Assembly: GCA_964486625.1 (NCBI GenBank)
Contig: CAZANW010000020.1
Coordinates: 1-27,941, forward strand
DNA from: JAWCQZ01 sp964486625
GTDB lineage: Archaea; Halobacteriota; Syntropharchaeia; JACQPP01
Reading direction: 5' to 3'
Length of the DNA stretch: 27,941 nucleotides
Shown here: positions 19,615 through 26,747 of the stretch, one piece after another
Numbering within the stretch: the stretch's first letter is position 1
How the letters are laid out: each line of letters starts with the position of its first letter
The notes under the pieces: model-generated
The model's database searches: none
Seen by the model: only the letters and a program-made list of their open reading frames with translations
What the model was told of the DNA's origin: nothing
Made by a program: the position numbers and the translations under genes

Positions 19615-20476
19615 GGAGGCGGGCCCGGGTCACGTGGCCCTTGTGGGCGCCGTTGGCGGTGATGAGGATGGAGTCCGCGTCCTTCTGGTTCATCATCTTC
19701 AGAGCCTCGCGGACCGGCTGGGAGGCGTCAATCTGGAGGACCTCCTTCTCGGCGAACTCCCGAATCGGGGCGTCCAGTTTCCCCTCGGCGGCGGCCCGGG
19801 CCACGTCCTTGAGGCTCGCGATGCCCACCGGCAACCCGTTGTCGATGAGGGGCGCGGAGCCGAGGCGGCTCTGGACCAGGATGCGGGCGGCCTCCCGGAC
19901 CGTGGCCGCGGGGGAGAGCGTCACCAGGTCCGCCTCCGCGTAGTCCCCGACCGGCCGTTTGGGCAGGGAAATCATCTCGCTGATGGCGCAGAGGAGGGTG
20001 TTGGTGGTGTCGTCCCGGCCGGTGACCTCGCCGCGGACCACCAGTTTGTTCACCGGCGTGGGGCCGATTTCAATCTTGTCCCCGGAGTTGAAGTCCCGGA
20101 TGCTGCCGATGATGCGGAAGGCCCCGGAGCAGAGTTTGGGGTGGCGGGGCGTGGTGAAGGAAATCTCCTCCACGAACAGGTCCTTGACCACTTCGCCGTT
20201 CCGGCGGACCGGGACCACCGCCTCCTTGTCGAGGACGTCGAGGGTGAGGGCCTGGTAGGCCCGGGCGGTGGCCTTGTAGCCGCCCTTGGGGCCCGGGACG
20301 CCCTCCACGAGGCCGAGGCTCTTGAGGGCCTGCATCTGGTTCCGGACCGTCCCCGGGTTCCGGTCGATGAGTTTGGCGATGCCCTCGCCCTTCACCGCCT
20401 CGCGCTTCTGGTGGTAGATGGAGATGAGCGCCATGAGAATCTCCCGCTGGATGGGGGTCAGGTCGATGTCCACCAT
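19592..20476 (-). CDS. HTH-CBS transcriptional regulator (COG2524-like)
   Basis: A 294-residue protein. Residues about 5-75 are a winged helix-turn-helix (LTPIQREILMALISIY, IAKLIDRNPGTVRNQMQALK, a wing with PGPKGGYKAT). Residues about 90-170 are a beta-rich middle domain I cannot name. Residues about 180-292 are two CBS motifs (TVREAARILVQSRLGSAPLI and PVREALKMMNQKDADSILIT). This layout is typical of archaeal HTH-CBS regulators thought to respond to adenosine ligands. A GAGGAGGT lies upstream of the ATG, with a TATA-like CATTATTC (20523-20530) about 50 nt out. The stop is TAG, and the end overlaps the convergent gene by 23 nt. Confidence 0.85.
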   Translation of the reverse strand: MVDIDLTPIQREILMALISIYHQKREAVKGEGIAKLIDRNPGTVRNQMQALKSLGLVEGVPGPKGGYKATARAYQALTLDVLDKEAVVPVRRNGEVVKDLFVEEISFTTPRHPKLCSGAFRIIGSIRDFNSGDKIEIGPTPVNKLVVRGEVTGRDDTTNTLLCAISEMISLPKRPVGDYAEADLVTLSPAATVREAARILVQSRLGSAPLIDNGLPVGIASLKDVARAAAEGKLDAPIREFAEKEVLQIDASQPVREALKMMNQKDADSILITANGAHKGHVTRARLLSEWVVY

Positions 20477-20522
20477 GGCGCGCGAGACCTCCTCACCTCT
20501 CCGGAGTGGTGCTTTTCATCGT

Positions 20523-20530
20523 GAATAATG
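20523..20530 (-). promoter_or_regulatory. TATA-like box for the HTH-CBS gene
   Basis: Minus-strand CATTATTC lies about 50 nt upstream of the ATG at 20476. With a start site 25-28 nt downstream, this gives a leader of about 20 nt that contains the GAGGAGGT ribosome binding site. Confidence 0.4.
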
Positions 20531-20547
20531 TGGGTCGCAAAGTGCGG

Positions 20548-21015
20548 TTATAAAGATTTCCTGCTCCTCCCGCCAGCTTCCAGCAACTCGGCCGCCGCCG
20601 CATACTCCCGGCGCGGGGGGAACTCGACGGCCGCGCGCCATTCCGAGGCCCAGGCGGGCTCATAGCCCCGGGAGCGGATGCGGACCGGCGCGCGGAACTC
20701 CCGGCGCCCCCCGCCCCGCAGGAACAGGCGCTCGAACACCGGCCACGGAATCCACACCTCCGCGCGGGCCTCCGGCTCGGCCTCGAAGATGGCGAAGCCC
20801 GACTCCATGGCCTCCCGGTGGCAGGCCGTCTCGGGGGCCGCCCGGACGAGCCGGTCGAGGTAGGCCTCGACGCGGCCCAAGCCCACCGCGGCCACCACCG
20901 CGCGCCGGCCGCCCTCCGCGGCCTCCACGCGCCCCGGCCCGCAGGCGAGGGCCACCATGTCCTGCCCGTCGAGGCGCGCGCGGACGCGGGCGTCGCTCCA
21001 CTCGATGAGTTTCAT
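20548..21015 (-). CDS. Hypothetical protein, 155 aa
   Basis: A soluble protein starting MKLIEWSDARVRARLDGQDM. It has an N-terminal beta/alpha part, a helix-rich middle (VEAYLDRLVRAAPETACHRE) and a Trp-Pro-containing segment (EVWIPWPVFERLFLRGGG) followed by an Arg-rich end. It has no signal peptide or membrane helix. I chose the ATG at 21013-21015 because a TATA-like TTTAAAA (21045-21051) sits about 32 nt upstream; an in-frame ATG at 21081 would extend past that box. It diverges from the class V aminotransferase gene across only 59 bp. I do not recognise the family. Confidence 0.65.
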   Translation of the reverse strand: MKLIEWSDARVRARLDGQDMVALACGPGRVEAAEGGRRAVVAAVGLGRVEAYLDRLVRAAPETACHREAMESGFAIFEAEPEARAEVWIPWPVFERLFLRGGGRREFRAPVRIRSRGYEPAWASEWRAAVEFPPRREYAAAAELLEAGGRSRKSL

Positions 21016-21042
21016 CCCTGTCCGGACCGCTGGGTCTCCGTG

Positions 21043-21051
21043 GCATTTAAA
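21043..21051. promoter_or_regulatory. Single TATA box between divergent genes
   Basis: CATTTAAAA is the only AT-rich stretch in the 59-bp gap. It is about 32 nt from the minus-strand start (21015) and about 28 nt from the plus-strand start (21075), so one nearly palindromic box may serve both leaderless genes. Confidence 0.55.
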
Positions 21052-21074
21052 ACCGGGGGCGGCTCTTTCCCCCG

Positions 21075-22178
21075 ATGCCACAGCCCCTTCTCCTCATTCC
21101 CGGGCCGGTCCCTCTGGCGCCCCCGGTCTATCGCGCCATGTCCCGCCCCATCATCAACCACCGGGGCCCGGAGTTCGCGGAGATTCTGGGGGAGGTCCGG
21201 GAAGGGCTCCAGCGGGTCCTCAAGACCAGGAACGACGTGCTCGTCCTCACCGGCTCCGGAAGCGCAGCAATGGAGGCGGCCCTCTCGAACCTCGCGGGCC
21301 CGGAGGACCGTGTCCTCGTCCTGGCCAACGGCAAGTTCGGGGCCCGGTTCCACGAGATTGCCCGCCGCTGGGGGGAGGCCGCAGCCTACGAGGCGCCCTG
21401 GGGGACCTCCTTCGACTTGGGCCGGGTTGGGGAGCTGCTCGCCCAGCACAAGCCTAAGGTGGTCGCCTTCGTCCACAACGAGACCTCGACGGGCCTGAGG
21501 AACCCGGCCCCGGAAATCTGCGCCCTCGCGCGGGAGCATGGGGCCCTCGTCGCCATGGACACCATCACCAGCACGGGGGGCGACGAAGTGGAGGTGGACA
21601 AATGGGGCGTGGACATCTGCGTGGTCGGGACGCAGAAGTGCCTCGGGGCCCCGCCCGGCCTGTCGGCGGTGTCGGTGAGTTCGCGGACGTGGGACTCGAT
21701 GGGGGGACGCGCGCCCCGCTATCTCGACCTCCGGGCCTACCAGAAATCGGCCGAGAAGGGGCAGACCCCCTTCACCCCGGCCGTGCCGCTCTTCTTCGCC
21801 CTCCAGGAGTCCCTGCGCATCATCAAGCGCGAGGGGCTCGCCCGGCGCATCGCCCGCCACAAGAGGATGGCCAAGGCGGTCCACGCCGCGGCCGAGGCCT
21901 GGGGCGTTCCGCTCTTCGCGCAGCCCGAGGGGCCGAGCGCCTACTCGAACACCGTGACCGCCCTCGCGCCCCCCGACCCGGAGGGGCTGAAGGCGGCGGT
22001 AAAGAAGCGCGGCGTGACCATCGCGGGGGGGCAGGACTCCCTGAAGGGGAAGATTGTGCGGATTGCCCACATGGGGGATTTGCCGGCGAAGGACTTGGTG
22101 AGGGGGCTGGCGGCGGTGGAGGGGGCGCTCGGAAGGAAGGGCGGGGTGGAGAGGGCGAGGAAGGCTCTGGGGGTTTGA
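21075..22178 (+). CDS. Class V aminotransferase (alanine/serine-glyoxylate type)
   Basis: A 367-residue PLP-dependent enzyme of fold type I. The N-terminal LLLIPGPVPLAPPVYRAMSR and INHRGPEF are typical of the alanine-glyoxylate/serine-pyruvate group. LTGSGSAAMEAALSNL (58-73) binds the cofactor phosphate. MDTITSTGGDEVEVDKWGVD includes Asp162, which contacts the pyridine nitrogen, and GTQKCLGAPPGL contains the Schiff-base Lys188. The C-terminal RIAHMGDL is also conserved. The reaction probably moves an amino group between alanine or serine and a 2-oxo acid; the exact substrate cannot be told from sequence alone. The promoter is shared with a divergent hypothetical gene. It is convergent with the ATPase gene. 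Confidence 0.88.
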   Translation: MPQPLLLIPGPVPLAPPVYRAMSRPIINHRGPEFAEILGEVREGLQRVLKTRNDVLVLTGSGSAAMEAALSNLAGPEDRVLVLANGKFGARFHEIARRWGEAAAYEAPWGTSFDLGRVGELLAQHKPKVVAFVHNETSTGLRNPAPEICALAREHGALVAMDTITSTGGDEVEVDKWGVDICVVGTQKCLGAPPGLSAVSVSSRTWDSMGGRAPRYLDLRAYQKSAEKGQTPFTPAVPLFFALQESLRIIKREGLARRIARHKRMAKAVHAAAEAWGVPLFAQPEGPSAYSNTVTALAPPDPEGLKAAVKKRGVTIAGGQDSLKGKIVRIAHMGDLPAKDLVRGLAAVEGALGRKGGVERARKALGV

Positions 22179-22182
22179 CGAG

Positions 22183-22197
22183 GACTCCCGAGGAGTC
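22183..22197. terminator. Small hairpin between convergent genes
   Basis: GACTCC (22183-22188) and GGAGTC (22192-22197) form a 6-bp stem with a CGA loop in the 20-bp gap between the aminotransferase and ATPase stops. There is no T-run, so the terminator call is weak. Confidence 0.25.
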
Positions 22198-22198
22198 G

Positions 22199-23932
22199 TC
22201 AGTCTGCACCAGGGAGGCCTTTCGGCTTGGCGGCCTTACGAATCTTGTCGATGGCATCCAACTTTTCACGGACCTCTGTAGGGATTATTTCAGGAGGCAC
22301 GAACGATGCGACCTCGTGGTACGAGGTTTTCCTCATTAGATCGGGGAGGTTCAGCCGTTGGAAATACGAATTGAAAAGGCGTTCAAGGAACTGCTCGCTA
22401 ATCTTGGTATCAACCCACCATTGGTCTTCTATATTCTCCAAGGCTACCTTGGGAATGAGGTCCTTGATTAATTCCTGCATGAGTGCCTTGCGTGCCGGGG
22501 TCCCATCGTATCTGAAAAGGCCTTTTGGCTGCGTTGAAGCGGCCCAGCGTTCAAGGGTAACTGGGAATGCATAGTAATTTTCAATTTCGTACCGTGTCCA
22601 CATCAGCTCTAAAAGCGCTTGGTCGGTATTCAGAGCCCTGTCCAATCTATCGAAAAGTGCGACTCCCTTGAAATGACTAACGGCCGCCTGCAATCCATAG
22701 AAGTGCTTCTCTGCCTCATTCGGCTGGTTTCCAACGTAGCGAACGAACGGGTCCAACAAGGCATCTGCAACGGGATGCTTCAAGAGACGAGCGAAAGTGC
22801 GAAGAGCTTCGAGGTCACTTGGACCTTCCAAGTAAAGAACCCACCCGCGTTCCTCGGCCTGAAGATACTGATGGAACGGGATGTCCCGCAGAGATTTGAG
22901 CACGTCACTGTGCTTCGTCGTCGCCTTCGGTTTCCCAAGGAAAGCGACGACGAGGTTCTTTTGCGCTTCCGTAAGCAGGACTTCAGAATGGGAGGCGATG
23001 ACAAGCTGGCTTCCCTTTTGACGCGCGAAGTCGGTGAGGATTGAGTAGATTTCGCGCTGGCGCAAAATCTCAAGATGGGCATCCGGCTCGTCGAGTAGAA
23101 GTACCGCTCCCGGGTTCGCCTCTATGTAGGCAAGAATAAGGAGGGCTTGGTGGAGCCCACGCCCAGCTGAACTAATATCAAGGAGATTATTGTGTTCGTC
23201 GCGGTAACGCATCGTGATTTGCCCCCGCTCAGCTACGTATTCTGGTGGCTCAACCACAACGCCGAACATACGCCGAACAGTTTGCACGAGCTCGTCCCAT
23301 TCCTTGGGCTTAGTGGTGCGGACGACGTGACAGAGGTTCCTGAGGACTTCTGCCGTGCGACCTTCACCAATACGCACACTGATGGCCCCCTCATCAAGAC
23401 GGTCTTCCGTTGCTGCAAGTCCAGACATGGGGGGCAAATAAGCCAAGCGAATCTCTGAAACGTGATCGGGAATCGTCATGCGCTTAGGTTCCTCTGAGTC
23501 GTCAAGCCTAAGTGGTCGGCAATAGAATGATTCTTCATTCGCATAGTAAAACTCTAGACCGGCCCTCCAAGCCGCACCTTCATTGATACCTTCGAGGACA
23601 ATGTCGATGTAAATCTTCGAGGTTTTCTCGGCCTTCCCACCAGATTGCTGAATTACTTGAGTTCTTAGATTTCGCCACAATAAATTCGCGGCGGGTGTTG
23701 GGAGGTTGACCAGATCGCGACGGTTGAGTGTGACTCCTGGCCGCTTCGTTGCCTTGGACTCGCTCCCGCGCCGTTCAAGCCAACGCCGACATCCAAGATT
23801 CCAAAGAGCAAGAGCTTGCAAAGCAGTGGTCTTCCCCGAATTGTTTGGACCGACGAAGACCACCGGGCTTCCGAGTTCGATCTCTACGTTGCCGAAGCGC
23901 TTGAAATTCCGAAGGGTCATCTTCGTCAGCAT
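22199..23932 (-). CDS. OLD-like ATPase with a TOPRIM-like/DUF4435-type C-terminus
   Basis: A 577-residue protein. The SMC/ABC-type ATPase has Walker A GPNNSGKTT (28-36), signature SSAGRGLHQ (254-262), Walker B VLLLDEPDAHLE (277-288) and switch ASHSE (313-317). Residues about 360-460 contain YLEGPSDLEALRTFARLL, ALFDRLD (425-431) and RYEIENYYAFP (447-457). These recall the Glu and DxD positions of TOPRIM nucleases and the ENY motif of DUF4435-type ATPases. The family often occurs in phage-defence genes, alone or with partners; no GajB-like helicase is next to it here. Base composition is clearly lower in GC, and codons are more A/T-ending, than in all its neighbours, suggesting recent transfer. 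A TATA-like CTTTAAC lies about 32 nt upstream. The role as a defence effector is inference. Confidence 0.82.
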   Translation of the reverse strand: MLTKMTLRNFKRFGNVEIELGSPVVFVGPNNSGKTTALQALALWNLGCRRWLERRGSESKATKRPGVTLNRRDLVNLPTPAANLLWRNLRTQVIQQSGGKAEKTSKIYIDIVLEGINEGAAWRAGLEFYYANEESFYCRPLRLDDSEEPKRMTIPDHVSEIRLAYLPPMSGLAATEDRLDEGAISVRIGEGRTAEVLRNLCHVVRTTKPKEWDELVQTVRRMFGVVVEPPEYVAERGQITMRYRDEHNNLLDISSAGRGLHQALLILAYIEANPGAVLLLDEPDAHLEILRQREIYSILTDFARQKGSQLVIASHSEVLLTEAQKNLVVAFLGKPKATTKHSDVLKSLRDIPFHQYLQAEERGWVLYLEGPSDLEALRTFARLLKHPVADALLDPFVRYVGNQPNEAEKHFYGLQAAVSHFKGVALFDRLDRALNTDQALLELMWTRYEIENYYAFPVTLERWAASTQPKGLFRYDGTPARKALMQELIKDLIPKVALENIEDQWWVDTKISEQFLERLFNSYFQRLNLPDLMRKTSYHEVASFVPPEIIPTEVREKLDAIDKIRKAAKPKGLPGAD

Positions 23933-23959
23933 ATGGCTCCATGCAGGGTCGCTGCGAAG

Positions 23960-23968
23960 GGTTAAAGA
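23960..23968 (-). promoter_or_regulatory. TATA-like box for the ATPase gene
   Basis: Minus-strand TTCTTTAAC is about 32 nt upstream of the ATG at 23932. This spacing fits a leaderless transcript, so the gene probably has its own promoter rather than relying on the RHH/protease pair upstream. Confidence 0.4.
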
Positions 23969-24036
23969 AAGTTCCGCTTAACTTCGCCGTTCCCCCGTTT
24001 TTCTTGCCCGCTCGGCCCGCGCTCCGGCGGCCCCGT

Positions 24037-24435
24037 TCACTCCACCCTGACCCTCTTCCCGTCCATCCGCAGGACCAGCCGGTTCAGCACCTCCCGCCCC
24101 ACGAGGGCCTCCTCCCCGAGATGGCGCCCCTCCTGCGGCACGTAGACCCGGACCGGGCCGAGGTTCTTCCGGGCCCTCGACCCCGGCAGGTAGAGTTCCC
24201 CCGGCGCCTCGAACACATCGCACTCCAGGGGCTCCCCCGCGCTCCAGAAGGTCTCACGGCCCGCGGGTTTCCGCGCCCTCAAATGGGCCGCGAGGGCACG
24301 GTTCGCCACGAGTCCCCCGTCAAATCCGGTGTCCACGAGGGCGGGGCCCCCCACCCGCCGGTCCAGACGAAGGGCGATGTAGAGGACCGGGATGGGCGGT
24401 GCCCCCTCGGCGGGGACGTAGGGGACCTCAATCAA
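24037..24435 (-). CDS. Retropepsin-like (clan AA) aspartic protease
   Basis: A 132-residue protein about the size of one retropepsin monomer. The catalytic motif ALVDTGFDGGL has Asp35-Thr36-Gly37 after two N-terminal beta strands (VLYIALRLDRR). The C-terminal GREVLNRLVLRMDGKRVRVE is the hydrophobic-Gly-Arg-x-x-Leu-Asn segment seen in such archaeal and bacterial proteins. Retropepsins act as dimers. The start is TTG (24433-24435), overlapping the end of the upstream RHH gene by 8 nt, so the two are translated together. High GC, like the rest of the chromosome. The substrate is unknown; partner RHH protein cleavage or a toxin-like role is speculation. Confidence 0.78.
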   Translation of the reverse strand: MIEVPYVPAEGAPPIPVLYIALRLDRRVGGPALVDTGFDGGLVANRALAAHLRARKPAGRETFWSAGEPLECDVFEAPGELYLPGSRARKNLGPVRVYVPQEGRHLGEEALVGREVLNRLVLRMDGKRVRVE

Positions 24436-24649
24436 GAACGGCCCACTCCTCCAGCTTCACCTTGGCTTTGAGGTGCGGAGAGGGAGCCCGGAGGTGCCGG
24501 CGGGCGGGGAGTGTCCACTCCGCACCCCTCGCCTCGGCCATGTCCGCGAGGCGGGAGAGGAGCGCGTCGTAGGTCTCCCCCTTCGCGCCCAGCAGCTTCA
24601 ACCGCTCCCGGGTGGACCGGCGGACCAGGATTGTGGTGGCCTCCGCCAT
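24428..24649 (-). CDS. RHH-type antitoxin-like DNA-binding protein
   Basis: A 73-residue protein. The start, TTILVRRSTRERLKLLGAKG (residues 5-24), followed by ETYDALLSRLADMAE, fits a ribbon-helix-helix: a short beta strand, a turn with a conserved Thr/Arg, and two helices. The C-terminal half (RAPSPHLKAKVKLEEWAVLD) is probably the partner-binding tail. It overlaps the downstream retropepsin-like gene by 8 nt. A TATA-like box (24673-24682) lies 28 nt upstream, giving a leaderless transcript. The ATG sits inside the palindrome CATACTATG, and ACTATG is repeated 10 bp away, so self-repression is plausible. Confidence 0.72.
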   Translation of the reverse strand: MAEATTILVRRSTRERLKLLGAKGETYDALLSRLADMAEARGAEWTLPARRHLRAPSPHLKAKVKLEEWAVLD

Positions 24650-24682
24650 ACTATGCGCAACTATGTGCTGCGCTTATTTAAG
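24647..24682 (-). promoter_or_regulatory. Promoter and candidate operator of the RHH/protease pair
   Basis: ACTATG occurs at 24650-24655 and 24660-24665, exactly one helical turn (10 bp) apart. CATACTATG (24647-24655) is a palindrome around the start codon. The TATA-like CTTAAATAAG is at 24673-24682. RHH dimers often bind short half-sites about 10 bp apart, so this is a good autoregulatory site. Confidence 0.45.
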
Positions 24683-24684
24683 GT

Positions 24685-25125
24685 TCACTGCTTCACCAGA
24701 TAGGTGACCGTCCCCTTCGCCACCCGCTTCCCCGCCGGGGTCGTGACCTCGACCTCCGCGAACACCAGGGTCTGGCCGCGTTTGATGACCCGGGCCTCGG
24801 CCACGAGGTCCTCGCCCCGGACCGCCGCCAGAAAACTCAGGTTCATGTCCACGCTGGCCCCCCGGGGCACCCCGGCCTTCGGGTTCGCGGGGTAGGTGGA
24901 CCAGACCGCCAGGGCCGCCGCGTTGTCCACCAGCGCGGAGATGGCGCCCCCGTGGACCACTCCCTCAGTCCGCACCAGTTCCCGGCGGAATGGGAGGGAG
25001 ACCCGGGCGCGGTCCTCCCCGATATCGAGGACCCTGATCCCGGCCAGCCTGTTGAAAGGCATGCTCTCGAAGAGGCGGGCGAACCAGGTGGCGCGTTCCC
25101 GCGCGCGGTCGTCCGGAGGAGCCAT
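24685..25125 (-). CDS. PaaI-family hotdog thioesterase
   Basis: A 146-residue protein from the ATG at 25123-25125. It has a single hotdog domain: an N-terminal helix (WFARLFESMPFNRLAGIRVL), then the active-site helix VVHGGAISALVDNAAALAVW (56-75), where HGG and Asp67 match the PaaI/4-hydroxybenzoyl-CoA type catalytic region, and the strands MNLSFLAAVRGEDLVAEARV and FAEVEVTTPAGKRVAKGTVT. These enzymes hydrolyse acyl- or aryl-CoA esters. A TTG at 25150-25152 in the same frame would add nine residues and lies about 35 nt from the TATA-like box at 25183-25191, so the start is uncertain. It diverges from pdxS. Confidence 0.82.
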   Translation of the reverse strand: MAPPDDRARERATWFARLFESMPFNRLAGIRVLDIGEDRARVSLPFRRELVRTEGVVHGGAISALVDNAAALAVWSTYPANPKAGVPRGASVDMNLSFLAAVRGEDLVAEARVIKRGQTLVFAEVEVTTPAGKRVAKGTVTYLVKQ

Positions 25126-25182
25126 GGGCGGCGGTTTCCCCGCCCCCGTCAAAAACCTGGAGGCCCGCTCCGGGGCGCGTGG

Positions 25183-25191
25183 GATTTAATT
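25183..25191. promoter_or_regulatory. TATA box shared between PaaI thioesterase and pdxS
   Basis: GATTTAATT is the only AT-rich stretch between the two divergent genes. It is about 30 nt from the pdxS ATG (25217) and about 35 nt from the alternative TTG start of the thioesterase. Confidence 0.5.
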
Positions 25192-25216
25192 ACCGACCCC
25201 GCCCTACCCACTCCAG

Positions 25217-26221
25217 ATGCCCACGGACCTCTCCAAACTCCGCCACGGCACGGAACTCCTGAAACGGGGCTTCGCCTCGATGCAGAAGGGGGGCGTCATC
25301 ATGGACGTCACCAACGCCGACCAGGCGCGCGTCGCCGAGGAGGCGGGGGCGGTGGCGGTCATGGCGCTCCAGGCGGTCCCCGCCGACATCCGGGCCGCCG
25401 GGGGCGTGGCCCGCATGGCCGACCCCCGGAAAATCCGGGAAATCATCGACGCGGTCACGATTCCGGTCATGGCGAAGTGCCGCATCGGCCACACCGCCGA
25501 GGCGCAGGTGCTGGAGGCCCTCGGCGTGGACATGATTGACGAGTCGGAGGTGCTCACCTCCGCCGACCCCTACTTCCACGTCTTCAAGGAGGGGTTCACG
25601 GTGCCCTTCGTCTGCGGCGCCACGAACCTGGGCGAGGCGGTGCGGCGCATCGCCGAGGGGGCCGCCATGATTCGCACCAAGGGCGAGGCGGGCACCGGCG
25701 ACATCGCGGAGGCGGTGAGGCACCGCCGCCTCATGACCCGCGGCATCCACGTCGCGCAGGAACTCGACAAGGCGGGCCTCGACCGGCTGGTCCGCGCCTT
25801 CATGGAGCGCTACGAGCGGTTGGACCGCGGGGTCCTGGATGGGATGGGCCAGCGCCGCAAGCCCCAGGCGGGCACCCACTCCATCCCTCCGGCCGAACTC
25901 GCCAGGCGCATCCGCTCCGTCCTCGCCGACGTCCGGCGGCTGGGCCGGCTTCCCGTGGTGGACTTCGCCGCCGGGGGGGTCGCGACCCCCGCGGACGCGG
26001 CGCTCATGATGCAACTGGGGGCGGACGGAGTCTTCGTGGGCTCCGGGATTTTCAAGTCGGAGAACCCCGAGAGGACCGCCAAGGCGGTCGTGGAGGCGGT
26101 GGCCTATTGGGACGACCCGCAGAGGCTGGCCGAGATTGCGGGCGGCCTGGGGGAGCCGATGAAGGGGATGAGCGTGCAGAGCCTCGAGGAGAAGCAGTTG
26201 CTGCAGACCCGGGGCATTTGA
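25217..26221 (+). CDS. pdxS: Pyridoxal 5'-phosphate synthase subunit PdxS
   Basis: A 334-residue TIM-barrel subunit of the ribose-phosphate-dependent PLP synthase, which uses ammonia from the glutaminase PdxT. The catalytic residues are in place with a +6 offset from the B. subtilis numbering: Asp30 (GGVIMDVTNADQA), Lys87 (IPVMAKCRIGH) and Lys155 (MIRTKGEAGTG). The C-terminal DFAAGGVATPADAALMMQLG and GSGIFKSENPER are near-invariant. It is about 40 residues longer than bacterial PdxS because of an insert near 190-245, as in other archaea. ALQAVPADIR replaces the usual ALERVPADIR. No pdxT is seen nearby. The next gene starts 4 nt after the stop. Confidence 0.95.
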   Translation: MPTDLSKLRHGTELLKRGFASMQKGGVIMDVTNADQARVAEEAGAVAVMALQAVPADIRAAGGVARMADPRKIREIIDAVTIPVMAKCRIGHTAEAQVLEALGVDMIDESEVLTSADPYFHVFKEGFTVPFVCGATNLGEAVRRIAEGAAMIRTKGEAGTGDIAEAVRHRRLMTRGIHVAQELDKAGLDRLVRAFMERYERLDRGVLDGMGQRRKPQAGTHSIPPAELARRIRSVLADVRRLGRLPVVDFAAGGVATPADAALMMQLGADGVFVGSGIFKSENPERTAKAVVEAVAYWDDPQRLAEIAGGLGEPMKGMSVQSLEEKQLLQTRGI

Positions 26222-26225
26222 ACCC

Positions 26226-26612
26226 GTGGCGTTGCTGAGGCTCTGCCCCGAGTGCGGCTCCGACAAAATCGAGGACGCCGGGCCGATGAATGGGAAGCCC
26301 CCGGGTCAGGCGTTCCATTGCCCGGAGTGCGGCTACGACGGGGCCTCCGTCGTCGAGGGGGACGAGGTCACGGCCCGGGCTCTGAAGGAGGTGGACGAGG
26401 AGATGGAGAACTGGAGCCGCGCCCAGTTGCGCCGGATGTGCCCCCAGTGCGGCTCGGGCGACCTGGTGGACGCATTCTGGCGGCAGTCGGGGTGGCAATA
26501 CCGGTGCCGGGACTGCGAGTATGTGGGGCAGGTCATCGAGGGGGACGAGGAGATGGCGCGGGCCCTGAAGGAGCAGCACAAGGCGAAAGAGAAGGTCAAA
26601 TCGGGGTCTTGA
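26226..26612 (+). CDS. Tandem zinc-ribbon protein (internal duplication)
   Basis: A 128-residue protein starting with GTG, 4 nt after pdxS, so it is in the same operon. It has two zinc ribbons: CPECG (7-11) with CPECG (32-36), and CPQCG (72-76) with CRDCE (94-98). After each ribbon comes nearly the same strand-helix, VVEGDEVTARALKE (41-54) and VIEGDEEMARALKE (103-116), so the protein is a two-fold duplication of about 60 residues. The C-terminus is Lys-rich. It has no catalytic motif. It may be a protein- or nucleic-acid-binding adaptor. The function and any link to PLP synthesis are unknown. Confidence 0.78.
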   Translation: MALLRLCPECGSDKIEDAGPMNGKPPGQAFHCPECGYDGASVVEGDEVTARALKEVDEEMENWSRAQLRRMCPQCGSGDLVDAFWRQSGWQYRCRDCEYVGQVIEGDEEMARALKEQHKAKEKVKSGS

Positions 26613-26614
26613 TT

Positions 26615-26641
26615 GCCCGCGGCTCGACGCTCGCCGCGGGC
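26615..26641 (+). terminator. GC-rich hairpin after the pdxS operon
   Basis: GCCCGCGGC (26615-26623) and GCCGCGGGC (26633-26641) form a perfect 9-bp stem with a 9-nt loop, 2 nt after the zinc-ribbon stop codon. There is no T-run, so it may be a terminator or an mRNA 3'-end stabiliser. The remaining gap (26642-26747) shows nothing else I can name. Confidence 0.45.
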
Positions 26642-26747
26642 GTTGAAGAATCAGAGAAGTGATATGGAGCGATAGCCCCTGTCTGTCCGCGGATGAGTAT
26701 CTCAGCGCCTCCTCTGGCACGAGATATCGGGTCAGATTGCCGGTTCC

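Noticed and set aside
23192..23458. 88-residue plus-strand frame within the ATPase gene
   Set aside because: It is opposite a well-supported ATPase frame and shows no motif or ribosome binding site.
26052..26720. 222-residue minus-strand frame over the zinc-ribbon gene
   Set aside because: It is antisense to a gene with clear paired CxxC motifs and has Arg/Pro/Ser-rich shadow composition.
26642..26747. Possible tRNA or small RNA in the gap before the DUF2892-like gene
   Set aside because: I found no acceptor stem, no T-loop consensus and no convincing C/D box pair. Only a weak ATCTC/GAGAT pairing is visible.
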